A DNA stretch of 64,000 nt, from positions 620,001 to 684,000 of the forward strand of contig NZ_CP011492.1 in NCBI RefSeq assembly GCF_001011035.1. The letters are read 5' to 3'. The position numbers and the translations under genes were made by a program. The DNA is from Streptomyces sp. CNQ-509. GTDB lineage: Bacteria; Actinomycetota; Actinomycetes; Streptomycetales; Streptomycetaceae. Shown here one piece after another: positions 8,491 to 17,524 of the stretch. The notes under the pieces were generated by a model. That model had not been told where the DNA came from and made no database searches. It saw only the letters and a list, made by a program, of their open reading frames with translations. Positions within the stretch are counted from its first letter, which is position 1. Every line of letters starts with the position of its first letter.

Positions 8491-11391
8491 GTGACCGCCC
8501 TTCCCCCGCTCTCCCGCTGCGCCGCCCTTTTCCTCCCCGCCGACCCCGCCCGCACCGGCCGGATGGCCTTCTGGCTCCCGGACGACGACCGGGCCTCCGG
8601 CCAGGGGCCCGACCCCGCCGCAGGCCCGCCCGACCACCCCCGCGGCACCCGCACCGCGCTGACCGTCGCAGGACCGGGCGGCGGCACCCGCGAGGTGCCG
8701 GCGCTGCTGCTGCCCGCCGCGGACGCGGTGCCCGTGCTCACCCGCGCCCGGGCGGCGCACGCCGCCGGCGCGGACGGCGTGCACCCGGCCGCCGTCTTCT
8801 GGGGCACCGCCGCGCTGCTGGCGCTGCGCCTCGCCGCCCGCGGCAAGCTGCTGCCGGGGCTGAGCATGGGCGCGTACGACGCCTGGCGCTGCGGCCCGCT
8901 GGGCGAGGACGACGTACGGGACCTGCGGGAGCTGGCGGCGGCGATGCCGCCGGAGGCGCACGCGGCACCGCAGCCGCGGGACGGCGCCCCGGACACGGAC
9001 CCCGTGCTCCTCCCCGGCCCCGAGCACCTGGTCCGCGCCTTCCTCGACGCCGTCGCCGACGGCCTCCCCCGCTCCCCCGCCGCCGTCCTGGCGGCCGGCG
9101 GCCGGGCCTTCGCCGCGCCCGAGCCGCGGCACGTCCCCGAGCAGCGCGCCTGGGCCGACGACGTCGCAGCCGGGCACGACGCCGGGGTACGGGTCTCGCT
9201 CCGCGTCGACATGGACACCACCGGCGACCGCCCCGCCTTCCGGGCCGTCGTCCAGCTCCACGGCACCTCCGATCCCACCCTCCTCGCCGACGCCGCCGAC
9301 GTGTGGGCCGGCACCGCGGCCCACTTCGGCCCCGGTGCCCGCATGCAGGCCCTGCTCACCCTGCGCCGCGCCGCCCGCGCCTGGGACGCGCTCACCCCGC
9401 TGCTCTCGGCCGCCGTGCCCGACGCCGTCGACCTCGGCGACGACGACCTCGCCGCCCTCCTCGGCCCCGGCGCCCGCGACCTGGCCGCCGCCGGCGTGGA
9501 GATCCACTGGCCCCGTCACCTGACCCGGCACCTCACCGCCCGCGCCGTCGTCGGCCCCGCCGACGACCCGGACGGCCGCCACCCCGGCCCGTCCTACCTC
9601 ACCGCCGACGCCCTCGTCGCCTTCGGCTGGCGCTACGCGGTCGGTGACGTGGAGCTGACCCGCGCCGAGCTGGACCGGCTCGCCGAGGCGGCCCGCCCGG
9701 TGGTGCGGCTGCGCGACCACTGGGTGCTCGTCGACCCCGAGTCCGTACGCCGCGCACTGGACCGCAAGGACGCCGACCTGACGCCCGTCGACGCCCTCGG
9801 CGCGGCGCTCACCGGGGAGATCGACGACCCGGCCGTGCCCGGCGGGCGGGTCGAGGTCGCCGCGAGCGGCTGGCTCGACACGCTGCGCAAGCGCATCGCG
9901 GATCCCGAGGAGCAGAGCGAGCCGACCGCCCCGCCCGCCGCCCTCGCCGCGACGCTGCGCGACTACCAGTTGCGCGGGCTCGGCTGGCTGCGCCGCATGA
10001 CCTCGCTCGGCCTCGGCGGGTGCCTCGCCGACGACATGGGCCTGGGCAAGACCATCACGCTCATCTCCCTCCACCTCGACCGGCAGGAACGGGAGGAGAC
10101 CGCGGGCCCGACGCTGGTGGTCTGCCCGGCGTCGCTGCTCGGCAACTGGCAGCGCGAGATCGAGCGCTTCGCGCCCGGCACCCCCGTGCGCCGCTTCCAC
10201 GGCGGCGGGCGGTCGCTGGAGGCGCTGGCGGACGGCGAGTTCGTGCTGACGACGTACGGGACGATGCGGCTCGACGCCGGGCGGCTGGCGGAGGCGGGCT
10301 GGTCGCTCGTCGTCGCCGATGAGGCGCAGCACGTCAAGAACCCCTTCTCCGCGACCGCGAAGGCGCTGCGCACCATCCCCTCCCGGGCGCGGGTCGCGCT
10401 GACCGGCACGCCGGTGGAGAACAACCTCTCCGAGCTGTGGGCGATCCTCGACTGGACGACGCCCGGACTGCTGGGCCCGCTGCGGAGGTTCCGTACGCGC
10501 TACGCGGACGCCGCGGAATCGGGCGCGGGTCGGTCGGGCGGGAGCGAAGGAGACGGCGACACCGCCGAGCGGCTCGCCCGGCTCGTCCGCCCCTTCCTGC
10601 TCCGCCGCCGCAAGTCCGACCCGGGCATCGCGCCGGAGCTGCCGCGCAAGACCGAGACCGACCTGGCGGTGGCGCTGACGGTGGAGCAGGCCGGCCTGTA
10701 CGAGGCGGTGGTGCGCGAGACGCTCGCGGCGATCGCCGAGGCGGACGCGATGACCAGACGCGGGCTGATCCTGAAGCTGATGACGGCGCTGAAGCAGATC
10801 TGCAACCACCCCGCGCAGTATCTGAAGGAGGAGGCCCCGCGCATCCCCGGCCGCTCGGGGAAGCTCGAACTCCTCGACGAGTTGCTGGACGTGATCCTCG
10901 CCGAGGGCGGCAGCGCGCTGGTCTTCACCCAGTACGTGCAGATGGCCCGGCTGCTCGGGACCCATCTCGCGGCCCGCGGCGTCCCCGCCCAACTGCTGCA
11001 CGGCGGCACACCGGTGCCCGAACGCGAGGAGCTGGTACGGCGCTTCCAGGACGGCGAAGTGCCGGTCTTCCTGCTCTCGCTGAAGGCCGCCGGCACGGGC
11101 CTCAACCTCACCCGCGCGGGACACGTCGTGCACTACGACCGCTGGTGGAACCCCGCCGTCGAGGCACAGGCCACCGACCGCGCGTACCGCATCGGGCAGA
11201 CGCAGCCCGTGCAGGTGCACCGGCTGGTCGCCGAGGGCACGATCGAGGACCGCATCGCGCAGATGCTGCAGCACAAGCAGGGCCTCGCGGACGCCGTACT
11301 CGGCGGCGCCGGCGAGGCGGCGATCACCGAACTGTCCGACGGGCAACTGGCGGAGCTGGTCCGGCTGGCCGGGCCGCGAGGGGGCGAGTGA
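8491..11391 (+). CDS. SNF2-family (HepA-like) DEAD/H-box helicase/ATPase
   Basis: A protein of 966 residues. The N-terminal half is a bacterial SNF2 accessory region (DUF3670/SNF2_assoc-like) of about 490 residues. The ATPase core has the Walker A region DDMGLGKT at 514-521, Walker B DEAQ at 610-613, and the C-terminal helicase lobe with LVFTQYVQM, SLKAAGTGLNLT and the SNF2 motif VI segment YRIGQTQPV. SNF2 enzymes translocate on double-stranded DNA to displace bound proteins. A GTG at 8479 is also in frame but directly abuts GAGGAG, so GTG 8491 is the more likely start. The stop overlaps the start of the SWIM-domain gene (TGATG), showing a two-gene unit. Confidence 0.93.
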   Translation: MTALPPLSRCAALFLPADPARTGRMAFWLPDDDRASGQGPDPAAGPPDHPRGTRTALTVAGPGGGTREVPALLLPAADAVPVLTRARAAHAAGADGVHPAAVFWGTAALLALRLAARGKLLPGLSMGAYDAWRCGPLGEDDVRDLRELAAAMPPEAHAAPQPRDGAPDTDPVLLPGPEHLVRAFLDAVADGLPRSPAAVLAAGGRAFAAPEPRHVPEQRAWADDVAAGHDAGVRVSLRVDMDTTGDRPAFRAVVQLHGTSDPTLLADAADVWAGTAAHFGPGARMQALLTLRRAARAWDALTPLLSAAVPDAVDLGDDDLAALLGPGARDLAAAGVEIHWPRHLTRHLTARAVVGPADDPDGRHPGPSYLTADALVAFGWRYAVGDVELTRAELDRLAEAARPVVRLRDHWVLVDPESVRRALDRKDADLTPVDALGAALTGEIDDPAVPGGRVEVAASGWLDTLRKRIADPEEQSEPTAPPAALAATLRDYQLRGLGWLRRMTSLGLGGCLADDMGLGKTITLISLHLDRQEREETAGPTLVVCPASLLGNWQREIERFAPGTPVRRFHGGGRSLEALADGEFVLTTYGTMRLDAGRLAEAGWSLVVADEAQHVKNPFSATAKALRTIPSRARVALTGTPVENNLSELWAILDWTTPGLLGPLRRFRTRYADAAESGAGRSGGSEGDGDTAERLARLVRPFLLRRRKSDPGIAPELPRKTETDLAVALTVEQAGLYEAVVRETLAAIAEADAMTRRGLILKLMTALKQICNHPAQYLKEEAPRIPGRSGKLELLDELLDVILAEGGSALVFTQYVQMARLLGTHLAARGVPAQLLHGGTPVPEREELVRRFQDGEVPVFLLSLKAAGTGLNLTRAGHVVHYDRWWNPAVEAQATDRAYRIGQTQPVQVHRLVAEGTIEDRIAQMLQHKQGLADAVLGGAGEAAITELSDGQLAELVRLAGPRGGE

Positions 11392-12701
11392 TGACGGAGC
11401 GGGAGGAGCTGACCTTCGAGGCGCTGCCGCCGAGCCGGGGGCGCGGGTTCGCCCACACGTGGTGGGGGCGGGCCTGGCAGAAGGCGCTGGAGGACACGGT
11501 GCTGGACGGCACGCTGCTGCGCCGCGGGCGCAAGCACGCGCGCGCGGGCGCGGTGGGCGCGGTCGCGGTGCGGCCGGGGCGGCTCACGGCGCGGGTGCTG
11601 GGCGAGGACCGTACGCCGTACCGCACCGATGTGCTGGTGCAGCAGCTCGACGACGCCGACTGGGAGCGGCTGCTGGACACGATCGCCGACCGCGCGGGAC
11701 ACATCGCGGCGCTGCTGGACCGGGACATGCCGCCGGAGCTGGACGAGGACGCGGCGGCGGCCGGGGTGTCGCTCCTGCCGGGGATCGGCGACCTGCAGCC
11801 GGAGTGCGGCTGCGGGGAGTGGGACCACTGCGAGCACACGGCGGCACTCAGCTACCTGGTGGCGCGGCTGCTGGACGCGGACCCGTTCGTGCTGCTGCTG
11901 ATGCGGGGGCGGGGCGAGGCGCGGCTGCTGGCGGACCTCCAGGAGCGGAGCGCGGCGCGGGCGGAGCAGGAGGCGGGGTCCGCGGGGTCCGCGGTCCCGG
12001 CGGTGGCCGTGGGGGTACGGGCGGACGAGGCGTACGCGGCGCCGCCGCGCCCCTTGCCGCCCGCCGTGGGGCCGGTCGCGGAGGCGGGGACGCCCCCGGT
12101 GCTCACCGGCGGCGCGGAGCCGGCGGCGGGACTGGACGTGGCGGCGCTGGAGTTCCTGGTCGCGGACACGGCGGTACGGGCCCGCCGGCTGCTGGCCGAC
12201 GCCCTGGCGCCGGACCACGCGGGGGCGCCGCTGCCGCCGGAGCTGACGGAGTCGCAGGACGCGGTACGGATGGCGGCGACGGCGAAGTCCGCGGGCCCGG
12301 GAGACGGTTCGGACGCCGATGCGGGCGGCGCGGCGGCGCGGATCGCCGTCCGGCTGGCGCGGGGCAGCGGGCGGGACCGGGGCGGCATGGAGCGTGCGGT
12401 ACGGGCCTGGCGCCACGGCGGTGCCGCGGGCCTCGCGGTGCTGGAGGACGAATGGACCCCGGACCCGGCGGCCCTGGCCCGCGCCACGGACCAGTTGGCC
12501 GCCGCCTGGGACCCGGACACCCGCCCCCGCCTCCGCGCCACGGGCACCCGCTGGACGGCGGTGGGCCGCGGCGCCCAGCTCCGCTACGGCCCCGACGGCC
12601 GCTGGTGGCCGTACCGCAAGGAGGGCACCACCTGGACCCCGGCGGGCCCTCCGGCCCCGGACCCGGCGGCAGCCCTGGCCATGGTCCTGGAAGACGCCTG
12701 A
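11391..12701 (+). CDS. SWIM zinc-finger protein, partner of the SNF2 helicase
   Basis: A 436-residue protein with the SWIM zinc ligands C139, C141, C147 and H149 (CxC-x5-CxH, in ECGCGEWDHCEH). The N-terminus MTEREELTFEALPPSRGRGFAHTWWGRAWQKALED matches the family that accompanies bacterial SNF2 helicases. The C-terminal part (about residues 190-436) is Ala/Arg-rich with little recognisable structure. SWIM domains bind DNA or proteins; here the start codon overlaps the helicase stop, so the two products are probably made in fixed ratio and act together, perhaps in DNA repair or chromosome remodelling (inference). No catalytic motif is visible. Confidence 0.88.
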   Translation: MTEREELTFEALPPSRGRGFAHTWWGRAWQKALEDTVLDGTLLRRGRKHARAGAVGAVAVRPGRLTARVLGEDRTPYRTDVLVQQLDDADWERLLDTIADRAGHIAALLDRDMPPELDEDAAAAGVSLLPGIGDLQPECGCGEWDHCEHTAALSYLVARLLDADPFVLLLMRGRGEARLLADLQERSAARAEQEAGSAGSAVPAVAVGVRADEAYAAPPRPLPPAVGPVAEAGTPPVLTGGAEPAAGLDVAALEFLVADTAVRARRLLADALAPDHAGAPLPPELTESQDAVRMAATAKSAGPGDGSDADAGGAAARIAVRLARGSGRDRGGMERAVRAWRHGGAAGLAVLEDEWTPDPAALARATDQLAAAWDPDTRPRLRATGTRWTAVGRGAQLRYGPDGRWWPYRKEGTTWTPAGPPAPDPAAALAMVLEDA

Positions 12702-12727
12702 CGCCGCAGGCGGGCCTCGCCACAGGC

Positions 12728-13183
12728 GGACCACGCCCCGATTCGCTCACCGCCCGCTGGGACGCCGGGCTGCCCGCCGGCCGGGACCCCGACGCGCGCC
12801 GCGACCCGGCGGTGCGCGCCGCGTACCGCGAGCCCGCCCTGCGCCACGGTCCCCCGGCCGGGACCGCAACAGCACCCGGCGGCCAGCCCGCCCCTCCGGC
12901 CTTCCGCAACCCGACCGGGCCGCTCGTCGACGCCTTCTACCTCGCGCAGGGGCGGCAGTTCTACGACGCCGGCCTCATCCGCGCCCGGACCCTCGTGCTC
13001 CGCGGCGAGGACGACTTCTGGTCCCGGCCCGAGGACGCCGAACTGCTCGGCCGCCACCTCACCCGCGCCGCGGAGGCCCGGGTGCGTACGCTGCCCGGCG
13101 CCTCCCACTACCTCCACCTGGAGCGGCCCGGCTTCGGCCGCGACCGGCTGCTGGCGGAGGTGCGGGACTTCCTCTCCGGCTGA
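12728..13183 (+). pseudogene. Alpha/beta-hydrolase C-terminal remnant
   Basis: From about 12728 to a TGA at 13183 one frame encodes the C-terminal half of an alpha/beta-hydrolase: a cap-like region (PAFRNPTGPLVDAFYLAQGR), the strand RTLVLRGEDDFWS that carries the acid residue, and PGASHYLHLERP with the catalytic His. The first half, including the nucleophile elbow GxSxG, is absent, because the upstream part of the same frame lies antiphase inside the SWIM gene. There is no good start codon with a ribosome site. I read it as a 5'-truncated gene left by a deletion. Confidence 0.72.
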
Positions 13184-13189
13184 CCGCCC

Positions 13190-13203
13190 CGGGGGCGCCC
13201 CCG
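13190..13203. terminator. G/C palindrome between convergent genes
   Basis: CGGGGGCGCCCCCG is a perfect 14-bp palindrome just after the hydrolase remnant and before the citrate synthase stop on the other strand. It may serve as a terminator but has no loop of its own and no U-tract, so support is weak. Confidence 0.25.
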
Positions 13204-13252
13204 TCGGCCGCCATCCGCGGCGGGGCCGCGGCGGCGCGGGCGCGCTCGGCGC

Positions 13253-14416
13253 TCAGGCCGCCCGCGGGACCGGCTGCGGCGGCGGGGGCCCCACGTAACG
13301 GGCCGCCGGGCGGATGATCTTGGGGTCCTCCGCCTGCTCCAGGACGTTCGCGCTCCAGCCCACCACCCGCGCCGCCGCGAACGTCGGCGTGAACATGTCC
13401 CGCGGCAGCCCGCACTGCTCCATGACCACGCCCGCGTAGAACTCCACGTTCGTGTGCAGTTCCCGCCCCGGCTTCAGCTCCGCGAGTATCTCCACCACCC
13501 GCCGCTCGACCTCGACCGCGAACTCCACCAGCGGCCCGCCGAACGACTCCGCGAACCCCCGCAGCAGCCGCGAGCGCGGGTCCTCCGTGCGGTAGACCGC
13601 GTGCCCGAAGCCCATGATCCGCTCGCCCGCCAGCACCCGTTCGCGGATCCACGGGTCGATGCGGTCCGGCGTGCCGATGGCGTCGAGCGCGTCCAGCGCA
13701 CGGCTCGGCGCGCCGCCGTGCAGCGGCCCGGAGAGGGCGCCGATCGCGCCGACGAGGCACGCCGCCAGGTCCGCGCCGGTGGACGCGATCGTACGGGCGG
13801 TGAAGGTCGAGGCGTTGAAGCCGTGGTCGACGGTGGAGATCAGGTACGCCTCGATCGCCCGCGCGCGGGCGGGGTCCGGTTCCTCGCCGGTGAGCATGTA
13901 CAGGTAGTTGGCCGCGTACGGCAGGTCGTCGCGCGGCTCGACGGGTTCCTGCCCCTGCCCGATGCGGTGCAGCGCGGTCAGCAGCGTGGGCACCCTCGCG
14001 CACGCGGCGAGCGCGTTCTCGCGGCGTTGGGCCGGCGTCAGGTCGTACAGCGGCCGGAAGTCCGCCGCCGCGCCCGCCTGGGAGAGCGCGGTGCGCAGCC
14101 CGGCGAGCGGGCCCGCGAGCACACTGGAGCGGGCGATGCCCGGCAGCGCGTCGCGCAGGTCCGGCGGCAGGTGGCGCAGCGCGGCGGTGCGCGCGGTGAA
14201 CGCGGCACGCTGCGCGGCGTCCGGCAGCTCGCCCTCGAACATCAGGTGCCAGACGTCCTCGAAGGTGCGCTCGCGGGCGAGGTCCACCGCGGAGTACTGG
14301 CGGTAGTGGTAGAAGCCCTCGCGTCCGCGTACGTCGCCCAGCCGGGTCTCGGTGACGACGACGCCGCTGAGCCCCCGCGGGGCGGGGGCCGGGGCGTCGG
14401 CCCTGGTTGTGGCCAT
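13253..14416 (-). CDS. Citrate synthase (CitA-like), Glu at the usual catalytic Asp position
   Basis: A 387-residue type II-like short citrate synthase that condenses acetyl-CoA (or propionyl-CoA) with oxaloacetate. Conserved sites are DHGFNASTF at 197-205, GPLHGGA with His233, and GFGHAVYRTEDPR with His272. The motif normally read as NVDxxS holds Glu325 here (NVEFYAG). ATG 14416 is chosen because GAGGA lies upstream; an earlier in-frame start would extend into the operator region. It is divergent from a second citrate-synthase gene that carries a DNA-binding domain. Whether it is a true citrate or a 2-methylcitrate synthase cannot be decided from sequence. Confidence 0.9.
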   Translation of the reverse strand: MATTRADAPAPAPRGLSGVVVTETRLGDVRGREGFYHYRQYSAVDLARERTFEDVWHLMFEGELPDAAQRAAFTARTAALRHLPPDLRDALPGIARSSVLAGPLAGLRTALSQAGAAADFRPLYDLTPAQRRENALAACARVPTLLTALHRIGQGQEPVEPRDDLPYAANYLYMLTGEEPDPARARAIEAYLISTVDHGFNASTFTARTIASTGADLAACLVGAIGALSGPLHGGAPSRALDALDAIGTPDRIDPWIRERVLAGERIMGFGHAVYRTEDPRSRLLRGFAESFGGPLVEFAVEVERRVVEILAELKPGRELHTNVEFYAGVVMEQCGLPRDMFTPTFAAARVVGWSANVLEQAEDPKIIRPAARYVGPPPPQPVPRAA

Positions 14417-14438
14417 GCCGGTCTTCCTCTCTCCTCTA

Positions 14439-14491
14439 TTGATTCGACTGTCCACCCTTGATTCAATGGCTGTCAATCTTGATTGAATCAA
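14439..14491. promoter_or_regulatory. Candidate operator: three TTGATT motifs between divergent citrate synthases
   Basis: The 94-base gap holds TTGATTC at 14439-14445, the palindrome TTGATTCAA at 14458-14466, and the perfect inverted repeat TTGATTGAATCAA at 14479-14491. These AT-rich blocks stand out sharply from the surrounding GC-rich DNA. The layout suits binding of a MerR-like dimer, and the neighbouring gene encodes one fused to citrate synthase. The last repeat ends 19 bases before that gene's ATG. Confidence 0.6.
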
Positions 14492-14510
14492 CATAGAAGG
14501 GGAGGAGACG

Positions 14511-15773
14511 ATGGCCGAGGAGACGCGGGACGCGCTGACCACGCGCGAGGCCGCCGAGCGGCTGGGCGTGAAGCCCGAGACCGTCTACGCCTACGTCAGC
14601 CGCGGCCTGCTGAGCAGCAGCAAGGCGCCCGGGGGCCGCGGCAGCCTCTTCGACGCCCGCGAGGTCGACGCCCTGGCGCGCCGCCACCGCCGCCCGCACG
14701 CCGCCGTGGCCACCGCCCCCGCCACCGGGGAGGACGGCGAGACGCCTGCCGGCACCCCGGTCCGTACGGGCATCACGCTCATCGAGCGCGACCGCTACTT
14801 CTTCCGCGGCGTCGACGCCACCGCCCTGGCCGCCGCGTACGGCTACGAGGAGGTCGCCGGCTGGCTGTGGACCGGCCGGCTCACCCCCGGCGTCCGCTTC
14901 ACCGCACCGCCCGGGCTGCTGGCCGCCGCGACGGCCGCCGTCGCCGCGCTCCCCGCCCACGCCGGCCCCGTCGACCGGCTGCGCGCCGCCGTGGTCGCGG
15001 CCGCGGCGGCCGACCCGCTGCGCTTCGACCTCGCGGACGACGCCGTCCGCGCCACCGCCCGCGGCCTGGTCGCCACCATGGCCACCGCGCTCCCCCTGAC
15101 CGGCCCCGCGCACGCCCCGGACGCGCCCGTGGCCCGCCGGCTGTGGGCGCGGCTGACGGCGCTGCCGCCCGACGCCGGCTCCGTACGCTGCCTGGACACC
15201 GCGCTCACCCTCCTCATCGACCACGACCTGGCGGCCTCCACCCTCGCCACCCGCGTCGCCGCCTCCGCCCGCGCGCACCCGTACGCCGTCGTCACCACCG
15301 GGCTCGGCGCCCTCGACGGCCCGCTGCACGGCGCCGCGAGCGGCCTCGCGCACCGCATGCTCGCCGAGGCGCTGGCGCGCGGCAGCGCCGCCGCCGTGGT
15401 CTCCGACCACCTGCGCGCCGGGCGGCGCGTCCCGGGCCTGGGGCACCGGCTGTACGCGGGCGAAGACCCGCGCGCCGAAGTACTGTTCGCGCTCCTGGAC
15501 GGGATCCCGCGGGCCGCCGCGGCGCTGGCCGCCGCCCGGGAGGTCGCCGAGATCACCGCGAGGGACGTGCCCGTACGGCCGAACGTCGATCTGGCGCTGG
15601 CCGTGCTGTCCGTGTCGGCCGGTATGCCGGCGGAGGCGGGCGAGACGGTGTTCGCGGTGGCGCGTACGGCCGGATGGGTCGCGCATGCGCTGGAGGAGTA
15701 CGCCGAGCGCCCCCTGCGCATGCGTCCGAGCGGCCGCTACACCGGTCCGCCCCCGGCACAACCCCTCCCATAG
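14511..15773 (+). CDS. Citrate synthase fused to a MerR-like helix-turn-helix
   Basis: A 420-residue protein. Residues 8-60 form a MerR/excisionase-like winged helix (TTREAAERLGVKPETVYAYVSRGLL, then a GRGSLFDAREVDAL wing). After a variable linker, residues 85-420 are a short citrate synthase with IDHDLAAST (His238), GPLHGAASG (His273), GLGHRLYAGEDPR (His312) and PNVDLAL (Asp360), so the full catalytic set is present. Such helix-turn-helix citrate synthases are known in actinobacteria. The ATG at 14511 follows GGGGAGGAG. The fusion suggests an enzyme that senses its own substrate or product and regulates the divergent pair (inference). Confidence 0.92.
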   Translation: MAEETRDALTTREAAERLGVKPETVYAYVSRGLLSSSKAPGGRGSLFDAREVDALARRHRRPHAAVATAPATGEDGETPAGTPVRTGITLIERDRYFFRGVDATALAAAYGYEEVAGWLWTGRLTPGVRFTAPPGLLAAATAAVAALPAHAGPVDRLRAAVVAAAAADPLRFDLADDAVRATARGLVATMATALPLTGPAHAPDAPVARRLWARLTALPPDAGSVRCLDTALTLLIDHDLAASTLATRVAASARAHPYAVVTTGLGALDGPLHGAASGLAHRMLAEALARGSAAAVVSDHLRAGRRVPGLGHRLYAGEDPRAEVLFALLDGIPRAAAALAAAREVAEITARDVPVRPNVDLALAVLSVSAGMPAEAGETVFAVARTAGWVAHALEEYAERPLRMRPSGRYTGPPPAQPLP

Positions 15774-15778
15774 GGAGC

Positions 15779-15810
15779 GTTACGGATCATGTGAACGGCT
15801 CCGTTACATG
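15779..15810 (+). promoter_or_regulatory. GTTAC repeats upstream of amino-acid ABC operon
   Basis: GTTAC occurs at 15779-15783 and 15803-15807, with TGAAC at 15792-15796 between them; 15788-15810 is also an imperfect inverted repeat (CATGT ... ACATG). Part of the spacing (TGAAC to GTTAC, 11 bases) recalls GlnR-type a/b half-sites, but the first GTTAC is two bases out of phase. A nitrogen- or glutamate-responsive site is possible. Confidence 0.3.
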
Positions 15811-15905
15811 CTCGCAATGACCGGGGCGGCGACACGCGCGTAGACCGGTGGCAGGATCGCAGTCCCATCAGCACATCTATTGCGCCGACCTGCCCAGGAG
15901 GCATC

Positions 15906-16700
15906 GTGTCGTACCGCCCCCCGCTGCCGCTCATAGCCATCGGCGCGGCGGCCGTGCTCCTCGCCGGGTGCAGCAGCACCGAGAAGTCCGGGCAGAGCGG
16001 TGAAGTATCGCTCGTCGAGAACGGGAAGCTGCTCAACTGCACCGGCCTGCCGTACGAGCCCTTCGAGTACCAGGACAAGAAGAGCGGCGACATCGTCGGC
16101 TTCGACATCGAGCTGATCGACCTCGTCGCGAAAGAGCTGGACGTCAAGCAGGAAGTCATCGACACGCCCTTCGAAGGCATCGAGTCCGGCGCGGTGTTCG
16201 CCTCCAACAAGTGCGACCTGTCCGCGGCCGGGATGACCATCACGGACGAGCGGAAGAAGAAGTTCGCCTTCTCCGACCCGTACTTCGACGCCACGCAGGC
16301 GCTCGCGACGAAGAAGGGCTCGGGGCTCGACTCGCTGGAGGCGCTGAAGGGCAAGCGTCTCGGCGTGCAGATGGACACCACGGGCCAGATGTACGCGCAG
16401 GAGAACGCCGAGGGCGTCGAGGTGAAGGACTACGAGGACCTCGGGCTGCAGTTGCAGGCGCTGGAGGGCGGCCAGATCCCGGCCGCGATCAACGACAACG
16501 GCGTCCTCTACGACTGGGTGAAGGACCGGCCGGACTTCGAGGTCTCCACCGAGTTCGACACCGGCGAGCAGTACGGCATCGGCGTCGGCAAGGACAACAA
16601 GGAACTGCTGAAGGTGATCAACGACGTTCTCGCGAAGGCGAAGGACGACGGCACGTACGACAAGATCTACCAGAAGTGGTTCGGCGAGGCGCCCCAGTGA
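15906..16700 (+). CDS. Polar amino-acid ABC transporter, substrate-binding lipoprotein
   Basis: A 264-residue family 3 solute-binding protein. The signal peptide ends in the lipobox LLAGC with Cys22, so the mature protein is tethered to the outer face of the membrane. The body shows the family markers [50 protein letters not shown] and a C-terminal [12 protein letters not shown]. Two further cysteines (Cys41 in [11 protein letters not shown] and Cys103 in NKCDLSAAG) could form a disulfide. The GTG start follows AGGAGG. It overlaps the permease gene by four bases (GTGA). Ligand is likely a polar amino acid or opine-like compound; the exact one is not readable. Confidence 0.92.
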   Translation: MSYRPPLPLIAIGAAAVLLAGCSSTEKSGQSGEVSLVENGKLLNCTGLPYEPFEYQDKKSGDIVGFDIELIDLVAKELDVKQEVIDTPFEGIESGAVFASNKCDLSAAGMTITDERKKKFAFSDPYFDATQALATKKGSGLDSLEALKGKRLGVQMDTTGQMYAQENAEGVEVKDYEDLGLQLQALEGGQIPAAINDNGVLYDWVKDRPDFEVSTEFDTGEQYGIGVGKDNKELLKVINDVLAKAKDDGTYDKIYQKWFGEAPQ

Positions 16701-17524
16701 AAGAGCCCGACAATCCCGGCAACAAGCCCGCGGGGAGCCGGTCCCTGACGCGGCGCCAGCGGGTGCGGCTGGCGCGCGGCGCGCAGTACGGGGTGCTGCT
16801 CGCCGCGGCCGTCGCGATCGGCCTGCTGGCCGACTGGGGCGAGGTCAAGGACGCGTTCTTCAACCTCGACGTCGCGGAGAACCAGTTCCCCGACGTCATC
16901 ACGACCGCGCTCGTCAACACGGTCACGTACACGGCGCTCGGCTTCGTCTTCGGGCTGGGGCTCGGGCTGCTGCTGGCGCTGATGAAGCTGTCGTCCGTAC
17001 CGCCGAACCGGTGGCTGGCGACCGCGTACATCGAACTCTTCCGCGGCGTGCCCGCGCTGCTGGTGTTCATCGCCCTGGGCTACGGCGTGCCGCTGGCCTT
17101 CAAGGTGAACATCAACCTGCTGCTCACCACGATGCTCGCGCTCGGCCTGGTCGGCGCCGCGTACATGGCGGAGACCATCCGCGCGGGCATCCAGGCCGTG
17201 CCGAAGGGGCAGGTGGAAGCGGCCAGGTCGCTGGGCATGTCGCAGACGCGGGCGATGATCACGATCGTGATCCCGCAGGCGTTCCGCATCGTGCTGCCGC
17301 CGCTGACGAACGAGCTGATCCTGCTCACCAAGGACTCCTCGCTCGTCTACGTGCTGGGGCTGACCGTGGACGAGCAGGAGCTGACGAAGTTCGGCCGCGA
17401 CGCGCTCAACGACAATCTGAGCCTGACGCCGATCCTCGTCGCGGGGCTGTGCTACCTCATCATCACCATCCCCCTCGGGCATCTCGTCCGACGGCTAGAG
17501 GCGAAGGCGGCGAAGGCGCGGTGA
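16697..17524 (+). CDS. Polar amino-acid ABC transporter, permease
   Basis: A 275-residue HisM/GlnP-type permease with an N-terminal basic tail, about five membrane helices, and the EAA loop [29 protein letters not shown] near residues 175-205 that docks to the ATPase. GTG start overlaps the binding-protein stop (GTGA), and its own stop overlaps the ATPase start in the same way, so the three genes form a tightly coupled operon. Only one permease gene is present, so the channel is expected to be a homodimer. The segment [18 protein letters not shown] is characteristic of the family. Confidence 0.92.
   Translation: MKEPDNPGNKPAGSRSLTRRQRVRLARGAQYGVLLAAAVAIGLLADWGEVKDAFFNLDVAENQFPDVITTALVNTVTYTALGFVFGLGLGLLLALMKLSSVPPNRWLATAYIELFRGVPALLVFIALGYGVPLAFKVNINLLLTTMLALGLVGAAYMAETIRAGIQAVPKGQVEAARSLGMSQTRAMITIVIPQAFRIVLPPLTNELILLTKDSSLVYVLGLTVDEQELTKFGRDALNDNLSLTPILVAGLCYLIITIPLGHLVRRLEAKAAKAR

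Noticed and set aside
6796-11346. A minus-strand open frame of about 1500 codons running through the desaturase and helicase
   Set aside because: It has no family signature over most of its length and is antisense to the well-supported SNF2 helicase; only its last 60 codons are a credible gene.
8491-13183. Defence island around the SNF2 helicase
   Set aside because: No nuclease, methyltransferase, toxin or reverse transcriptase lies beside it; neighbours are metabolic.
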